From an uncultured Clostridia bacterium (lineage in GTDB: Bacteria > Bacillota > Clostridia > Oscillospirales > Ruminococcaceae), in assembly GCA_944382845.1 (NCBI GenBank), contig CALWNN010000089.1:1-47520 (forward strand): a DNA stretch of 47,520 nucleotides, read 5' to 3'. The notes under the pieces were generated by a model, which did not search any database, had not been told where the DNA came from, and saw only the letters and a list, made by a program, of their open reading frames with translations. Below are positions 16,319 to 25,058 of the stretch, one piece after another. Made by a program: the position numbers and the translations under genes. Position 1 is the stretch's first letter; the number at the start of each line of letters is the position of its first letter.

Positions 16319-17191
16319 TTAAGACGCAATTTCCGAAACATTATCGTAATTGAATCTGTCAATTGAAATAAGACACAGCACAAGAAGCACAAGTATAAAA
16401 ACGCATAAATAGGTTATTGAATATCCTATTGTTTTAACAGGCTCTCTGAAATATTTTGTAAAGTGAATCCATACTATTGAGTTTGCCATTGGCATTATCC
16501 ACATAAGCTGAGAATTCAAAGAGCAAAGCCCTGTTCCTAATATTATCATAGCGCCGGTCAACACGAATCCTACTGTCTTTTTCTTTATAAGAGAAAAAAA
16601 CAATAGCAAAAGCCCTATTATCATAAGATATGCAAAGACAAGCAAATAGCTCTGGACTGCCGCATCTGCAATTGAAAGCTGATTGTAAAGATTTTCGGGA
16701 ATAAGCTGTGTTCCGAAGTTTCCCGACTGTTCGGGAAAAGTATTTTTAAAATAAAGCGTAACGTTGCTCCAGTTGTTTCCTATAAACCCTTTTCCAATCA
16801 TAGGAATTACAGTTCCTATGAAAACAACTCCAAGGAAGGAAAACGCCATCATAACAAGCTTGATTATCTGCCCTAAAAGCCAGTTGATTCGACCTGTGCG
16901 ACATATATAAAAAACCGTATTAGTATCTATTTTCGGAAAATCTGAAATAAGCGTCATAAATGTAAGAGGAATTATCATAAGGATAACACCCGAATTTGCA
17001 ACTGCTATAAAAGGCTCAAAAAGATTGAGAGGCTTTTCCATCATCTGAGCATTTACAAGAAGAGGTTCGATTGCAAATGTATAAAGAAAAATAATAAGTA
17101 TCGGAATAATTATCATTCTTGCATCATATATCCATTTAAGATACTCAGTTTTTGCAGTAGACATGATCTTTTTCATACTGATTACATCCAT
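16319..17191 (-). CDS. ABC-2 type transporter permease (second subunit)
   Basis: 290 residues with about six membrane segments in the ABC-2 arrangement: one near residues 25-45, a large extracellular loop, then paired segments. It begins MDVISMKKIMSTAKTEYLKW, and the start may instead be the internal Met6. It is separated from the first permease by 2 bp and followed at once by the 34-residue ORF. It presumably forms a heterodimeric channel with the upstream permease, driven by the ATPase at 15276. Substrate not evident. Confidence 0.8.
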   Translation of the reverse strand: MDVISMKKIMSTAKTEYLKWIYDARMIIIPILIIFLYTFAIEPLLVNAQMMEKPLNLFEPFIAVANSGVILMIIPLTFMTLISDFPKIDTNTVFYICRTGRINWLLGQIIKLVMMAFSFLGVVFIGTVIPMIGKGFIGNNWSNVTLYFKNTFPEQSGNFGTQLIPENLYNQLSIADAAVQSYLLVFAYLMIIGLLLLFFSLIKKKTVGFVLTGAMIILGTGLCSLNSQLMWIMPMANSIVWIHFTKYFREPVKTIGYSITYLCVFILVLLVLCLISIDRFNYDNVSEIAS

Positions 17192-17193
17192 AT

Positions 17194-18057
17194 CTATACC
17201 CCCTTGTCAACTCGTCTGTTCATTATAATTATATATCCAAGCAAACAGAAAAGAATAAGACCGATGTTAAAAGCAAGGGTTATTTTTACGTTTGTGTTAA
17301 ACTCTTCGCTGAAAAGAATCATTGTAAGAGAATTAGGGTAAAAGCACTGGATTCTTTCCATCGCTTCAAAGTCAAGTTCAAGATAATATCGAGTTTCAAG
17401 CTTATTAAGCGCAACGTTCCAAATATAAACAAGCAAAAACGGAACGCAGGTTATAAGATAAGGATTTTTGCAGAAAGAGCTTATAAAGAATCCGGGAAGA
17501 GTTGAAATCGCACCGAAAATAAAGGCGTTAATAAGAATCTTGACTATTCTCATCTCCACTTCGTTATAGCCCATTATCTCTATAAGTTCAGAATCAATTT
17601 CATAGGTTGAGATAGGCGGAAACAGAAAGAATGAGACTATTCCGAAAAGCATAAGCCCTATCATTACGGCAAGTCCACCGCTTGTGATCGCTGTAAAAAA
17701 TTTCGAAAAATAGTATCGGGTCTTCCCTGTTCTTGTAATTGTAAATCGCATAAGACCGTTATTTCTTTCTGAACAATATGAAATCATAAATGGGAATGCA
17801 ACGATAATAGGAAGAAACATTTTTGCATAACCCGAAAGGCCTCCTGAAAAAACATTATAGGAGGAAAGATTTTCATTTGTTTGGATTATCGACTTATCAA
17901 GAGAGGTCAGCGCTTCAATAACTGTATACGCTTTACCTGTCAGATTGTCTGTATAAACAGTTGAAGTAAAGCATAATAAGAGTACGGTAAACACAGCCCC
18001 CACAAAGCCGATATTTACGATTGTTTTATTAATGTCACATTTTATCGCTCTGAACAA
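17194..18057 (-). CDS. ABC-2 type transporter permease (first subunit)
   Basis: 287 residues, about six membrane segments. It uses a TTG start at 18057 after a GTGGTGA site. The first helix (IGFVGAVFTVLLLCFTSTVY) is followed by an extracellular loop and the typical FMISYCSERNNGLMRFTITR cytoplasmic segment of ABC-2 permeases. The first ~50 codons are duplicated as a decayed fragment at 19284-19420, with an exact 82-bp match. It follows the 390-residue anchored-protein gene by 31 bp, so the set is likely co-transcribed. Confidence 0.8.
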   Translation of the reverse strand: MFRAIKCDINKTIVNIGFVGAVFTVLLLCFTSTVYTDNLTGKAYTVIEALTSLDKSIIQTNENLSSYNVFSGGLSGYAKMFLPIIVAFPFMISYCSERNNGLMRFTITRTGKTRYYFSKFFTAITSGGLAVMIGLMLFGIVSFFLFPPISTYEIDSELIEIMGYNEVEMRIVKILINAFIFGAISTLPGFFISSFCKNPYLITCVPFLLVYIWNVALNKLETRYYLELDFEAMERIQCFYPNSLTMILFSEEFNTNVKITLAFNIGLILFCLLGYIIIMNRRVDKGV

Positions 18058-18088
18058 ATAAATTCACCACTTTCCCCTTAAGATATTT

Positions 18089-19258
18089 TTAATGTGATTC
18101 AAGCTCTTTAAGTGACATATACTGGCTTGTGTCATAGGCATAAAAATCGCCTGTTTTTAGATCGACAAAAGCAACAACCGCCTGCCGTTCGTTATAAAAT
18201 TTCACTCCTTTGTCCTCAAGCACAAAAACCCACATGGGACGGTAGATATTTTCGGTTGATCCGGTTGGTGAAATACATACATTTCTCAGTGAAACTTCTG
18301 TTACGGTGTATTTTTTTAACGGTGCAAGCTTATCTGATACCATCTGCTCAGCAGAAGATAGAGGATAAACCAATCCTCTGATTTTTTCGGAATCAATAAT
18401 GCTGTTTCCATCATACATACTGTTTGTGATAGAAAAATAGTCTGTTTCATTTGAATATGCAATTGTAAACACCGGGCATCTGATTGATTCAACATCGGAA
18501 ATATATCCATAGCTGTTTAAAAGCAAACCATCATATTGATATGTATAATTAAGAACGCAGAATGTGTTTCCCACTGCGCTTTCCATTAATACAATGTTTT
18601 CAAGCACAAGTTCCTCATTCCTTACTCCGCTTAAATATTCCATCATATTTTCATTAATGAATTTATCTGCATTTTCGACAACCTTTTTTATGCTTGCCTG
18701 TTTTCCATCATACGTTGTAAAATATTCGTCCGGAATACCTGTCTGAAAAACATTATAGTGCTTGACTTCTTCACCCTGATCATATTTATTTTCTTCATCC
18801 CACTGAAAGATTTGTAATTCAATATCACGTATGTCAAATGAAAAGGTTCCGCCGGTATACAACGTGGCGGTAAAATTCCCGGTGTAATCATAGATAGCGG
18901 CACAATTAGGTGATGTGTGTATTATTGCGTCTGAAGAAAATTCGGTAACACCAAGCAATTTATTTGCCATTTCAAGTATTTTATCATATTCTTTGGTTCC
19001 GGCATGATGAGAATTATTAAAATCAGCAGTAATACTATAAAATTCATCAGTTGAGGGAATAAGTGGTGTGCAGTCATATTTAATATTATCATATTCACCA
19101 AATTGATAGTTTTCAAGCTCTGCCAAAGCGCTTTTTATACTGCATCTTCTGTACTCTGATTTATTAAGCAATGCAACCAATATAACAGAAACTATGGCGG
19201 CAATAGCTATTATCAAAGCCACAAGAATTATTTTTTTATTCTTTGTCAGTTTTTTCAT
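18089..19258 (-). CDS. Membrane-anchored extracellular protein, paralogue A
   Basis: 389 residues from the ATG at 19258 (MKKLTKNKKIILVAL), chosen because GGGAG lies 8 bp upstream; an ATG 9 bp earlier overlaps that site. One N-terminal membrane anchor (about 8-32) precedes an extracellular region. The conserved C-terminal section is SSAEQMVSDKLAPLKKYTVT, VSLRNV, YRPMWVFVLED and SLKELESH. Repeated in the paralogue at 19445 are YRRCSIKSALAELENYQFGE and the C-terminal section. The family was not recognised; the placement suggests a sensing, substrate-binding or immunity partner of the ABC exporter. Confidence 0.7.
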   Translation of the reverse strand: MKKLTKNKKIILVALIIAIAAIVSVILVALLNKSEYRRCSIKSALAELENYQFGEYDNIKYDCTPLIPSTDEFYSITADFNNSHHAGTKEYDKILEMANKLLGVTEFSSDAIIHTSPNCAAIYDYTGNFTATLYTGGTFSFDIRDIELQIFQWDEENKYDQGEEVKHYNVFQTGIPDEYFTTYDGKQASIKKVVENADKFINENMMEYLSGVRNEELVLENIVLMESAVGNTFCVLNYTYQYDGLLLNSYGYISDVESIRCPVFTIAYSNETDYFSITNSMYDGNSIIDSEKIRGLVYPLSSAEQMVSDKLAPLKKYTVTEVSLRNVCISPTGSTENIYRPMWVFVLEDKGVKFYNERQAVVAFVDLKTGDFYAYDTSQYMSLKELESH

Positions 19259-19283
19259 TTTGAACATCTCCCTTCAATAACTG

Positions 19284-19420
19284 CATATGCTTTATCCGTC
19301 AGATTGTTTGTATAAACAGTTGAAGTAAAGCATAATAAGAGTACGGTAAACACAGCCCCCACAAAGCCGATATTTACGATTGTTTTATTAAGGTGAATTT
19401 TAACACTCTAAATAAGAAAT
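19284..19420 (-). pseudogene. Duplicated, decayed 5' fragment of the ABC permease gene
   Basis: Bases 19310-19391 are identical to 17951-18032 inside the permease at 17194. On the minus strand the fragment still reads NKTIVNIGFVGAVFTVLLLC and more. Its start is lost: the permease TTG reads TTA here, and one base is missing just downstream, breaking the frame with the original initiation region. It runs into the ribosome-binding site of paralogue A. It marks a tandem duplication of an anchored-protein gene plus the beginning of the permease gene. Confidence 0.85.
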
Positions 19421-19444
19421 TTCCTAATTTCTACTTAAGATTTT

Positions 19445-20608
19445 TTAATGTGATTCAAGCTCTTCAAGCGACATAGATTGTCCTGTATCATACACATGAA
19501 CCTCTCCTGATTTCATATCAACAAATCCAACAACCACATTCCGAGTCCCGGAATCCAATCCGTTATCCTCAAGAAGAAAGCACCACATCGGTTTATATGT
19601 ATGATACTTTTCTCCGTAATCACAAATAGATACATTTCTAAGAGACACTTCTGTTACAGTGTATTTTTTTAACGGTGCAAGTTTATCTGAAATCATCTGC
19701 TCAGCTGAGGAAAGTGGATATACTTTTCCAGACAATTTGTTTACATCTTTTATATTATTGCCCTCGTACAAATTATTAGCAAAGCTGAAAACATTATTTT
19801 CATTGGAAAAATCAACAGAAAGACAGGGCGTTCTCACAGATGTTTCATCAGAAACATAACCGTATGAGTTAAGAAGCATTCCGCTGTATTCATACGAATA
19901 CATAAGATGGCAATAACGTTTATTCATATTTGTTTCCATTATGTATATATCAGTCAGAATAAGTTTTTCATTAGATTTACCGCTGAGAAATTCCAACAAA
20001 TTCTCATTGATAAATTTTTCGGAATTAGAAGCAACTGACGCTATACCAGCTTCATTTCCATCACTTGTTTTGAAAGTCTCGTTTGGTATTCCGTTTTTTA
20101 ACACATTATAATGCTTTATAGGTTTATCAGGGTTTTCAATTGCATTATCAACATCTCTGATCGAGTTATAAAAATTTACATCAACATATCCGAAGCAGTT
20201 TGTAACGTAAAAATCACAATTATATCCATTGTTATAATCATAGATGTTTACGCTTCCATGTTCTATATCTTCATAGATATCTACATTAGAAAAATCATTT
20301 ACACCTTTCATTTTATATGCAATTTTTTTGGCTTGCTCAATTGTTTCGTTGCCCTCTAAAGGTTTGATCTCAAATATGGTTGTTATATCATATAAACTAT
20401 CATTGTTAAACAAATTAACGCCACACTCAAACTCAAGATTATCATATTCACCAAATTGATAGTTATCAAGCTCAGCAAGAGCGTCTTTAATGCTGCACCG
20501 TCTGTATTCACTTCGTGTAAGAATAACTATCACTATAACAGATATTATAACAACAATTATGATTAACGCTGCAAGAATAATTTTTTTATTCTTTGTCAGG
20601 TTTTTCAT
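19445..20608 (-). CDS. Membrane-anchored extracellular protein, paralogue B
   Basis: 387 residues, same architecture as paralogue A: a basic N-terminus (MKNLTKNKKIILAALIIIVV), one membrane anchor (about 8-30), the shared YRRCSIKDALAELDNYQFGE block, and a shared C-terminal block (SSAEQMISDKLAPLKKYTVT, VSLRNV, YKPMWCFLLEDNG and SLEELESH). The middle third differs considerably between the copies. AGGGAGCTG precedes the ATG. It lies upstream of paralogue A with the permease fragment between them. Function unknown. Confidence 0.7.
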   Translation of the reverse strand: MKNLTKNKKIILAALIIIVVIISVIVIVILTRSEYRRCSIKDALAELDNYQFGEYDNLEFECGVNLFNNDSLYDITTIFEIKPLEGNETIEQAKKIAYKMKGVNDFSNVDIYEDIEHGSVNIYDYNNGYNCDFYVTNCFGYVDVNFYNSIRDVDNAIENPDKPIKHYNVLKNGIPNETFKTSDGNEAGIASVASNSEKFINENLLEFLSGKSNEKLILTDIYIMETNMNKRYCHLMYSYEYSGMLLNSYGYVSDETSVRTPCLSVDFSNENNVFSFANNLYEGNNIKDVNKLSGKVYPLSSAEQMISDKLAPLKKYTVTEVSLRNVSICDYGEKYHTYKPMWCFLLEDNGLDSGTRNVVVGFVDMKSGEVHVYDTGQSMSLEELESH

Positions 20609-20641
20609 TTTGAGCAGCTCCCTTCACTATAGATTTTTAAG

Positions 20642-20670
20642 AAGCGCCGATTAAATATCGGTGCTTTTCA
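20642..20670 (-). terminator. Hairpin between exported-protein pseudogene and paralogue B
   Basis: AAGCGCCGAT / ATCGGTGCTT form a 9-bp stem with one mismatch. The T-run is short (CTTAAAAATCT on the minus strand), so it is a partial terminator or attenuator at best. Confidence 0.45.
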
Positions 20671-20682
20671 AAAGAAGATTAA

Positions 20683-21129
20683 TTATCTTTCATAATAATA
20701 ATTACCGTAAATGGATGCATACGCAGTGCCGTTTTCCAACTCATACCTTACATGCAATGTTTGACCATCGTGTACGATTCCATTAATATTAATATAATGC
20801 AACGACTGCTTATTATAATGATAATAAGAACCGGAACCGGCTATAGTTTCTCCGGATCTGTTTGTTGTATAAGTCCAGTAGCGGGCATACGGGACGCTTC
20901 CGTTTGAGAGACTTCTGACAGAATATGTTGTACAATTTTCCTTAAAGGCAGATATACAAAATCCATTTGCTTTGAATTTTGTATGAATAGAATAGCAGTT
21001 ATCCGACGAGGGCGCCATAGGCGTATACCTTAGCTACCAAGACGTAGCGTTTACAGATACCGCCATTACAGATGTGGTCATTATAACAGAAACACCCAAA
21101 GCAATAAGTTTTATTATATTTTTTTTCAA
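20683..21129 (-). pseudogene. Small exported protein interrupted by an in-frame TAG
   Basis: From a TTG at 21129, preceded by AAAGGAGATG, one frame encodes a classic signal peptide (KKNIIKLIALGVSVIMTTSV, then MAVSVNA) and continues in the same frame through 20683. It is broken only by a TAG at codon 32 (21036-21034), right after ATSW. The remaining part (from MAPSSDN, 111 residues) has two cysteines, is rich in Tyr/Ser/Asn and would be the secreted mature domain. A CAG-to-TAG change would explain it. Alternatives are a sequencing error or translation restarting at the ATG at 21018, which would give a protein without a signal. Family not recognised. Confidence 0.65.
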
Positions 21130-21502
21130 TTTCTACATCTCCTTTATTTTTAATATATTATGTCAAAACGATTGCGTGGCATATAATACAAGTCTATCAT
21201 TGGAATCGCCCCCTTATAATTCTACATACATAGTACCATATCTTGAAACTATTTGCAATGGGTTTTAACAAAGTTTGTGAAATTTATCAAATTCAATTAC
21301 AAATAATTGTATGTTTTATACAATTCCAATTTAAGTATGTTAACCAAATCGTCGAGGAGTTTTGCTCAGATTTAAAATAAAATTATAGCACACAAAAAAC
21401 TAATATTTAAATTTACGCAAAAAAATCCTCTTTTTAGATGGTTGGACTTATGGATTAGCGGAAACAAACAAATTCAGACCAACATTCTTCAAGCGGAACA
21501 AC

Positions 21503-21547
21503 AAAATACCACACAACAGACTTTTTAAATCCGCTGTGTGGTATTTT
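21503..21547. terminator. Strong bidirectional hairpin in the 21.1-21.7 kb intergenic region
   Basis: AAAATACCACACA and TGTGTGGTATTTT (with an extra ACAG/CTGT) form a long stem around a ~15-base loop, flanked by T-runs on the plus side. No gene ends immediately before it on the plus strand. The rest of 21130-21745 shows no convincing ORF; a signal-peptide start lies at its left edge. Confidence 0.6.
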
Positions 21548-21745
21548 TATAACATTATCGGTTAATATGATTATCAGAATAGCCAACAGTTGTTAGTAAC
21601 AATAAGTATCGATGCATCTTACCATTAAAAGTTCCATGTTTTCTGCCGCTGTACAGGATAACTCAATTTAGCGTTCAAAAATGGTGAATCACGATGGCAT
21701 ATCATGTGTATCGAATAATTAGGCGAGTTGACGCCATAACTTCTT

Positions 21746-22675
21746 TTATTCAACCTCAACGCTGCTGTTGAACTTGTCAAGAAACAAAGCTATAATAATA
21801 CCCACAACAAGGCAGATTAGGTTGACTATACACTGTTGTGCTGATGCTATAAAGCTTTGAAATGGAATAATCATCACTGTAGCAGCAATCACGATTCCAA
21901 CTATTCCATGGAATGCGATAGAGTAATGACGATCAAACAAAGCGTTTATTCCTTTAGCAAGGCATATAACAGTTGCTATAGCGCCAATACCGGCGGGAAT
22001 TAAAACTGAAAAATCCAAGCTGCCTATTCCATCGACAAAAGGAGTATAAAGTCCTAAAGGCATCAAAAGGGTAGAAAAACTCATGCCGGGAGCAATTATA
22101 CTGAGCGCAAGACAGAATCCACAGAAGATATACCAAAAGAAATTGGCATTAATTTTAACAATCTCATAGCCCTCCATAAGATTCAATCCAATCAGCACAG
22201 CGAATATAACCGCCATACACACGAACAGAGATATGTACGAGTCTTTACCACGACCTTCCTTGCCTGCTTCCTTAAAAAGCGATGGAATCATTCCGGCAAT
22301 AAGTCCAATAAAAAGGCAGACTGAGGGGTCAGGGTAGGTTTCGAGGAAAAATGCGAGTACCTTTGCAACTCCAAGAAAACCGATAACGCCTCCGATAAAT
22401 ACCGGTAGAAGTCTTGGAAACAGCTCTTTAAACTTTGAAAACGGATGTGAGATGAACTCCATCAAAGGCTTATAAATTCCGAATATTACTCCCAGAACTC
22501 CACCGGAGATTCCCGGCAGAACCGCGCCGAGTCCGATTAAAGCGCCTTGAAAAATTCTGAATATAAATTGAAGTGGTGTGGTCTTTTTTAATTCTGCTTG
22601 TTTTTTTCCCTCAGCAATGCAAGTAACTTCATCATATTCAGTATGGTTAAAGTTCTCACTCTTATCTTTTCTCAC
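21746..22675 (-). CDS. DUF368 membrane protein (undecaprenyl-phosphate transporter family)
   Basis: 309 residues, about eight to ten membrane segments. It shows the DUF368 glycine/proline signature near the N-terminus (GALIGLGAVLPGISGGVLGV) and its inverted-repeat partner in the second half (SIIAPGMSFSTLLMPLGLYT). Members of DUF368 (PopT) have been shown to recycle undecaprenyl phosphate across the membrane, the lipid carrier for cell-wall precursors. The ~40-residue charged N-terminal extension is atypical. A piece of the structured repeat lies 50 bp upstream. Confidence 0.85.
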   Translation of the reverse strand: MRKDKSENFNHTEYDEVTCIAEGKKQAELKKTTPLQFIFRIFQGALIGLGAVLPGISGGVLGVIFGIYKPLMEFISHPFSKFKELFPRLLPVFIGGVIGFLGVAKVLAFFLETYPDPSVCLFIGLIAGMIPSLFKEAGKEGRGKDSYISLFVCMAVIFAVLIGLNLMEGYEIVKINANFFWYIFCGFCLALSIIAPGMSFSTLLMPLGLYTPFVDGIGSLDFSVLIPAGIGAIATVICLAKGINALFDRHYSIAFHGIVGIVIAATVMIIPFQSFIASAQQCIVNLICLVVGIIIALFLDKFNSSVEVE

Positions 22676-22722
22676 GTTATCATCTCTCTTGTTTGAATTT
22701 TTGGGATTTGCCCAATTAATTT

Positions 22723-22850
22723 AAGTCGGAGCAAAGCGTGATAATGATATCTGCTTGTCATCTTTTTTGAATTGTATGAAAATCCGAGTAAAAAATATTG
22801 ACTCAGAATTTTTCGTCACAAAGCATTTTTATCTAAGTTTGCTCATTATC
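22723..22850. repeat. Partial copy of the dispersed structured repeat
   Basis: The left end TCGGAGCAAAGCGTGATAAT is the same as in the long copies at 38.5 kb and nearly so at 33.2 kb. TTTGCTC at 22838-22844 could close the stem with GGAGCAAA at 22728-22735. The right half of the element is missing. It lies directly before the DUF368 gene. Confidence 0.6.
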
Positions 22851-23130
22851 ATCAATAGTAGTAAAGATAGTACCTTCATCAAAAAGTAACGAATCAGCTA
22901 TGTGAAGTAATTCTAACATCGACGTTCTGTTCCGAATATTTTGCTACAGTCTGTGTTTTCTTGCATTTCGTTTTAACTGTACTAATGAAATGCGATTACA
23001 AATCATCTGTATTTTCGTTTAAACTGAGCTAAACTAATTATAACAAGTGATGCGAAACTTGTCAATAGCGTAATAGTTACCCGTATCCAGAAAATCGTTT
23101 TATCTTTTTGTATGTTCACATTTGTATTTT

Positions 23131-23165
23131 AATCAGAGCATAACGTAATAATGACGAAAAACGGC
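23131..23165. repeat. Degenerate end of the dispersed repeat
   Basis: AATCAGAGCATAACGTAATA resembles the repeat's left end (AATCGGAGCAAAGCGTGATA), followed by a small GC-rich hairpin (CGGCATAGCCG). The remaining 22851-23269 interval shows no supported gene. Confidence 0.35.
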
Positions 23166-23269
23166 ATAGCCGCTTTGCACGACTATACCGATATTTCCGG
23201 AATAACAAAATCCCTAAGTTACACCGTCCTTTATAAGAACAGCTTTTTCAATTATTCACATAAGCAATT

Positions 23270-24268
23270 TTATTTCATCGATTCTTCAACAGCAACAGCG
23301 CAAGCAACTGTAGCGCCAACCATCGGGTTGTTACCCATACCGATAAGTCCCATCATTTCAACATGGGCAGGAACTGAAGAGGAACCGGCAAACTGAGCAT
23401 CACTGTGCATTCTTCCCATAGTATCGGTCATACCATACGAAGCAGGTCCTGCAGCCATATTGTCAGGGTGAAGTGTTCTTCCTGTTCCTCCGCCTGAAGC
23501 AACTGAGAAGTACTTCTTGCCCTTTTCAACACATTCCTTCTTGTATGTGCCTGCAACAGGGTGCTGGAATCTTGTCGGATTTGTTGAGTTACCTGTAATA
23601 GAAACGTCAACGCCTTCCTTCCACATGATAGCAACGCCTTCTGTTACATCGTTAGCACCGTAGCAGTTTACCTTGGCTCTGAGCCCATCGGAGTAAGCCT
23701 TGCGGAATACTTCCTTTACTTCTCCTGTATAATAGTCCATTTCGGTTTCAACATATGTAAATCCGTTGATTCTTGCAATGATCTGAGCAGCGTCTTTTCC
23801 AAGTCCGTTAAGAATAACTCTGAGAGGCTTTTTACGAACCTTGTTAGCCTTTTCAGCAATACCGATAGCGCCTTCAGCAGCAGCGAAAGATTCATGACCT
23901 GCAAGAAAAGCAAAACATTCTGTCTCATCTTCAAGAAGCATTTTTCCGAGGTTTCCGTGTCCAAGACCAACCTTTCTCTGATCAGCAACAGAACCGGGAA
24001 TACAGAATGCCTGAAGTCCCTCGCCGATAGCGGCAGCAGCGTCAGCAGCTCTTGTGCAGCCCTTCTTTATTGCGATAGCGCATCCTACAGTATATGCCCA
24101 CTTTGCATTTTCAAAGCAAATAGGCTGAATTCCTTCAACGATTTTATAAGGGTCAAATCCCTTTTCTTTGCAGATCTCCGCACACTCTTCAATTGAACCG
24201 ATTCCGTACTGTTCAAGAACTGCAAGGATCTGCTTTTCTCTTCTTTCATATGATTCAAATAAAGCCAT
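23270..24268 (-). CDS. GGGtGRT-family protein
   Basis: 332 residues. It contains the name-giving motif GGGTGRT at residues 259-265 (FSVASGGGTGRTLHPDN), conserved blocks GSVADQRKVGLGHGNLGKML, CFAFLAGHESFAAAEGAIGI, and a C-terminal NNPMVGATVACAVAVEE. There is no membrane segment. The family is uncharacterised and typically encoded next to a NifU-like protein in anaerobic gut Firmicutes, as here (14-bp gap). The TGNSTNPTRFQHPVAGTYKK region suggests phosphate or cofactor binding, but no reaction can be assigned. A GGAGGA site precedes the ATG. Confidence 0.88.
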   Translation of the reverse strand: MALFESYERREKQILAVLEQYGIGSIEECAEICKEKGFDPYKIVEGIQPICFENAKWAYTVGCAIAIKKGCTRAADAAAAIGEGLQAFCIPGSVADQRKVGLGHGNLGKMLLEDETECFAFLAGHESFAAAEGAIGIAEKANKVRKKPLRVILNGLGKDAAQIIARINGFTYVETEMDYYTGEVKEVFRKAYSDGLRAKVNCYGANDVTEGVAIMWKEGVDVSITGNSTNPTRFQHPVAGTYKKECVEKGKKYFSVASGGGTGRTLHPDNMAAGPASYGMTDTMGRMHSDAQFAGSSSVPAHVEMMGLIGMGNNPMVGATVACAVAVEESMK

Positions 24269-24282
24269 TGCTTAAGTCCTCC

Positions 24283-24975
24283 TTATTCTTTTCTTGGGTC
24301 AACTATCTTAACAGCATCTGCAACTCTTCCGTACTGACCCTTAGCCTTTTCAAAAGCTGTATTAGCGTCGTCGCCAGCCTTGATGAAGTCCATCATCTTA
24401 CCGAAGTTTACAAACTGATAGCCGATGATCTCATCATCTTCATTAAGAGCAAGACCGGTAACATATCCGTCAGTCATTTCAAGGTAACGAGGACCCTTGG
24501 CAAGTGTTCCGTACATTGTGCCAACCTGTGAACGAAGTCCCTTTCCAAGGTCTTCAAGTCCTGCGCCGACAACAAGTCCGCCTTCTGAGAAGGCACTCTG
24601 TGAACGTCCGTAAACGATCTGGAGAAAAAGTTCTCTCATAGCAGTGTTGATAGCGTCGCAGACAAGGTCTGTGTTAAGAGCCTCAAGAATAGTTCTTCCA
24701 GGAAGAATTTCAGAAGCCATAGCCGCAGAGTGTGTCATACCTGAGCATCCGATAGTTTCAACAAGACATTCCTGAATTACGCCTTCCTTAACATTAAGAG
24801 TAAGCTTACAGGTACCCTGCTGAGGAGCGCACCAACCCACGCCGTGTGTAAATCCGGAAATATCCTTTATTTCCTTTGCCTTCACCCATTTTGCTTCTTC
24901 AGGGATAGGAGCCGCACCGTGTGCTACGCCCTGAGCGATCGGGCACATTGTTTCAACTTCATGTGAATAGATCAT
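24283..24975 (-). CDS. NifU-like iron-sulfur scaffold-type protein
   Basis: 230 residues. The segment IGCSGMTHSAAMASEILPGR resembles the core of IscU/NifU scaffolds (a cysteine followed by the helix that carries cluster ligands); further cysteines are at 11, 49, 56, 70 and 106. The C-terminal half is specific to this subfamily. It is annotated in relatives as an iron-sulfur cluster assembly scaffold, but the full three-Cys IscU pattern cannot be confirmed by eye. It is encoded first in an operon with the GGGtGRT gene; a structured leader lies upstream. Confidence 0.82.
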   Translation of the reverse strand: MIYSHEVETMCPIAQGVAHGAAPIPEEAKWVKAKEIKDISGFTHGVGWCAPQQGTCKLTLNVKEGVIQECLVETIGCSGMTHSAAMASEILPGRTILEALNTDLVCDAINTAMRELFLQIVYGRSQSAFSEGGLVVGAGLEDLGKGLRSQVGTMYGTLAKGPRYLEMTDGYVTGLALNEDDEIIGYQFVNFGKMMDFIKAGDDANTAFEKAKGQYGRVADAVKIVDPRKE

Positions 24976-25011
24976 TCAAAATACTCCTCTCAAAGTAATT
25001 TTTAAAATTTA

Positions 25012-25058
25012 CCTCGTTTCTTTACGAGGGGATCAAAGCCAGATGCCGGCTAAGACCC
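25012..25058 (-). promoter_or_regulatory. Compact structured 5' leader of the NifU-like/GGGtGRT operon
   Basis: On the minus strand: GGGTC-TT-AGCC, a 7-base loop, GGCT-TT-GATCCC form a stem with a symmetric TT/TT internal loop and one bulged T. A second hairpin, CCTCGT...ACGAGG, follows directly, then an AT-rich spacer and GAGAGGAG before the ATG at 24975. The arrangement is like a small riboswitch or protein-binding leader. It matches no class I can name. Confidence 0.5.

Noticed and set aside
21034-21036. TAG as pyrrolysine or programmed readthrough
   Set aside because: No pyl genes or readthrough context are visible; a nonsense mutation is simpler.
25012-25058. c-di-GMP-type riboswitch on the plus strand
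   Set aside because: The short GGATCAAAGCC similarity is too small, the second helix is missing and no plus-strand gene follows.
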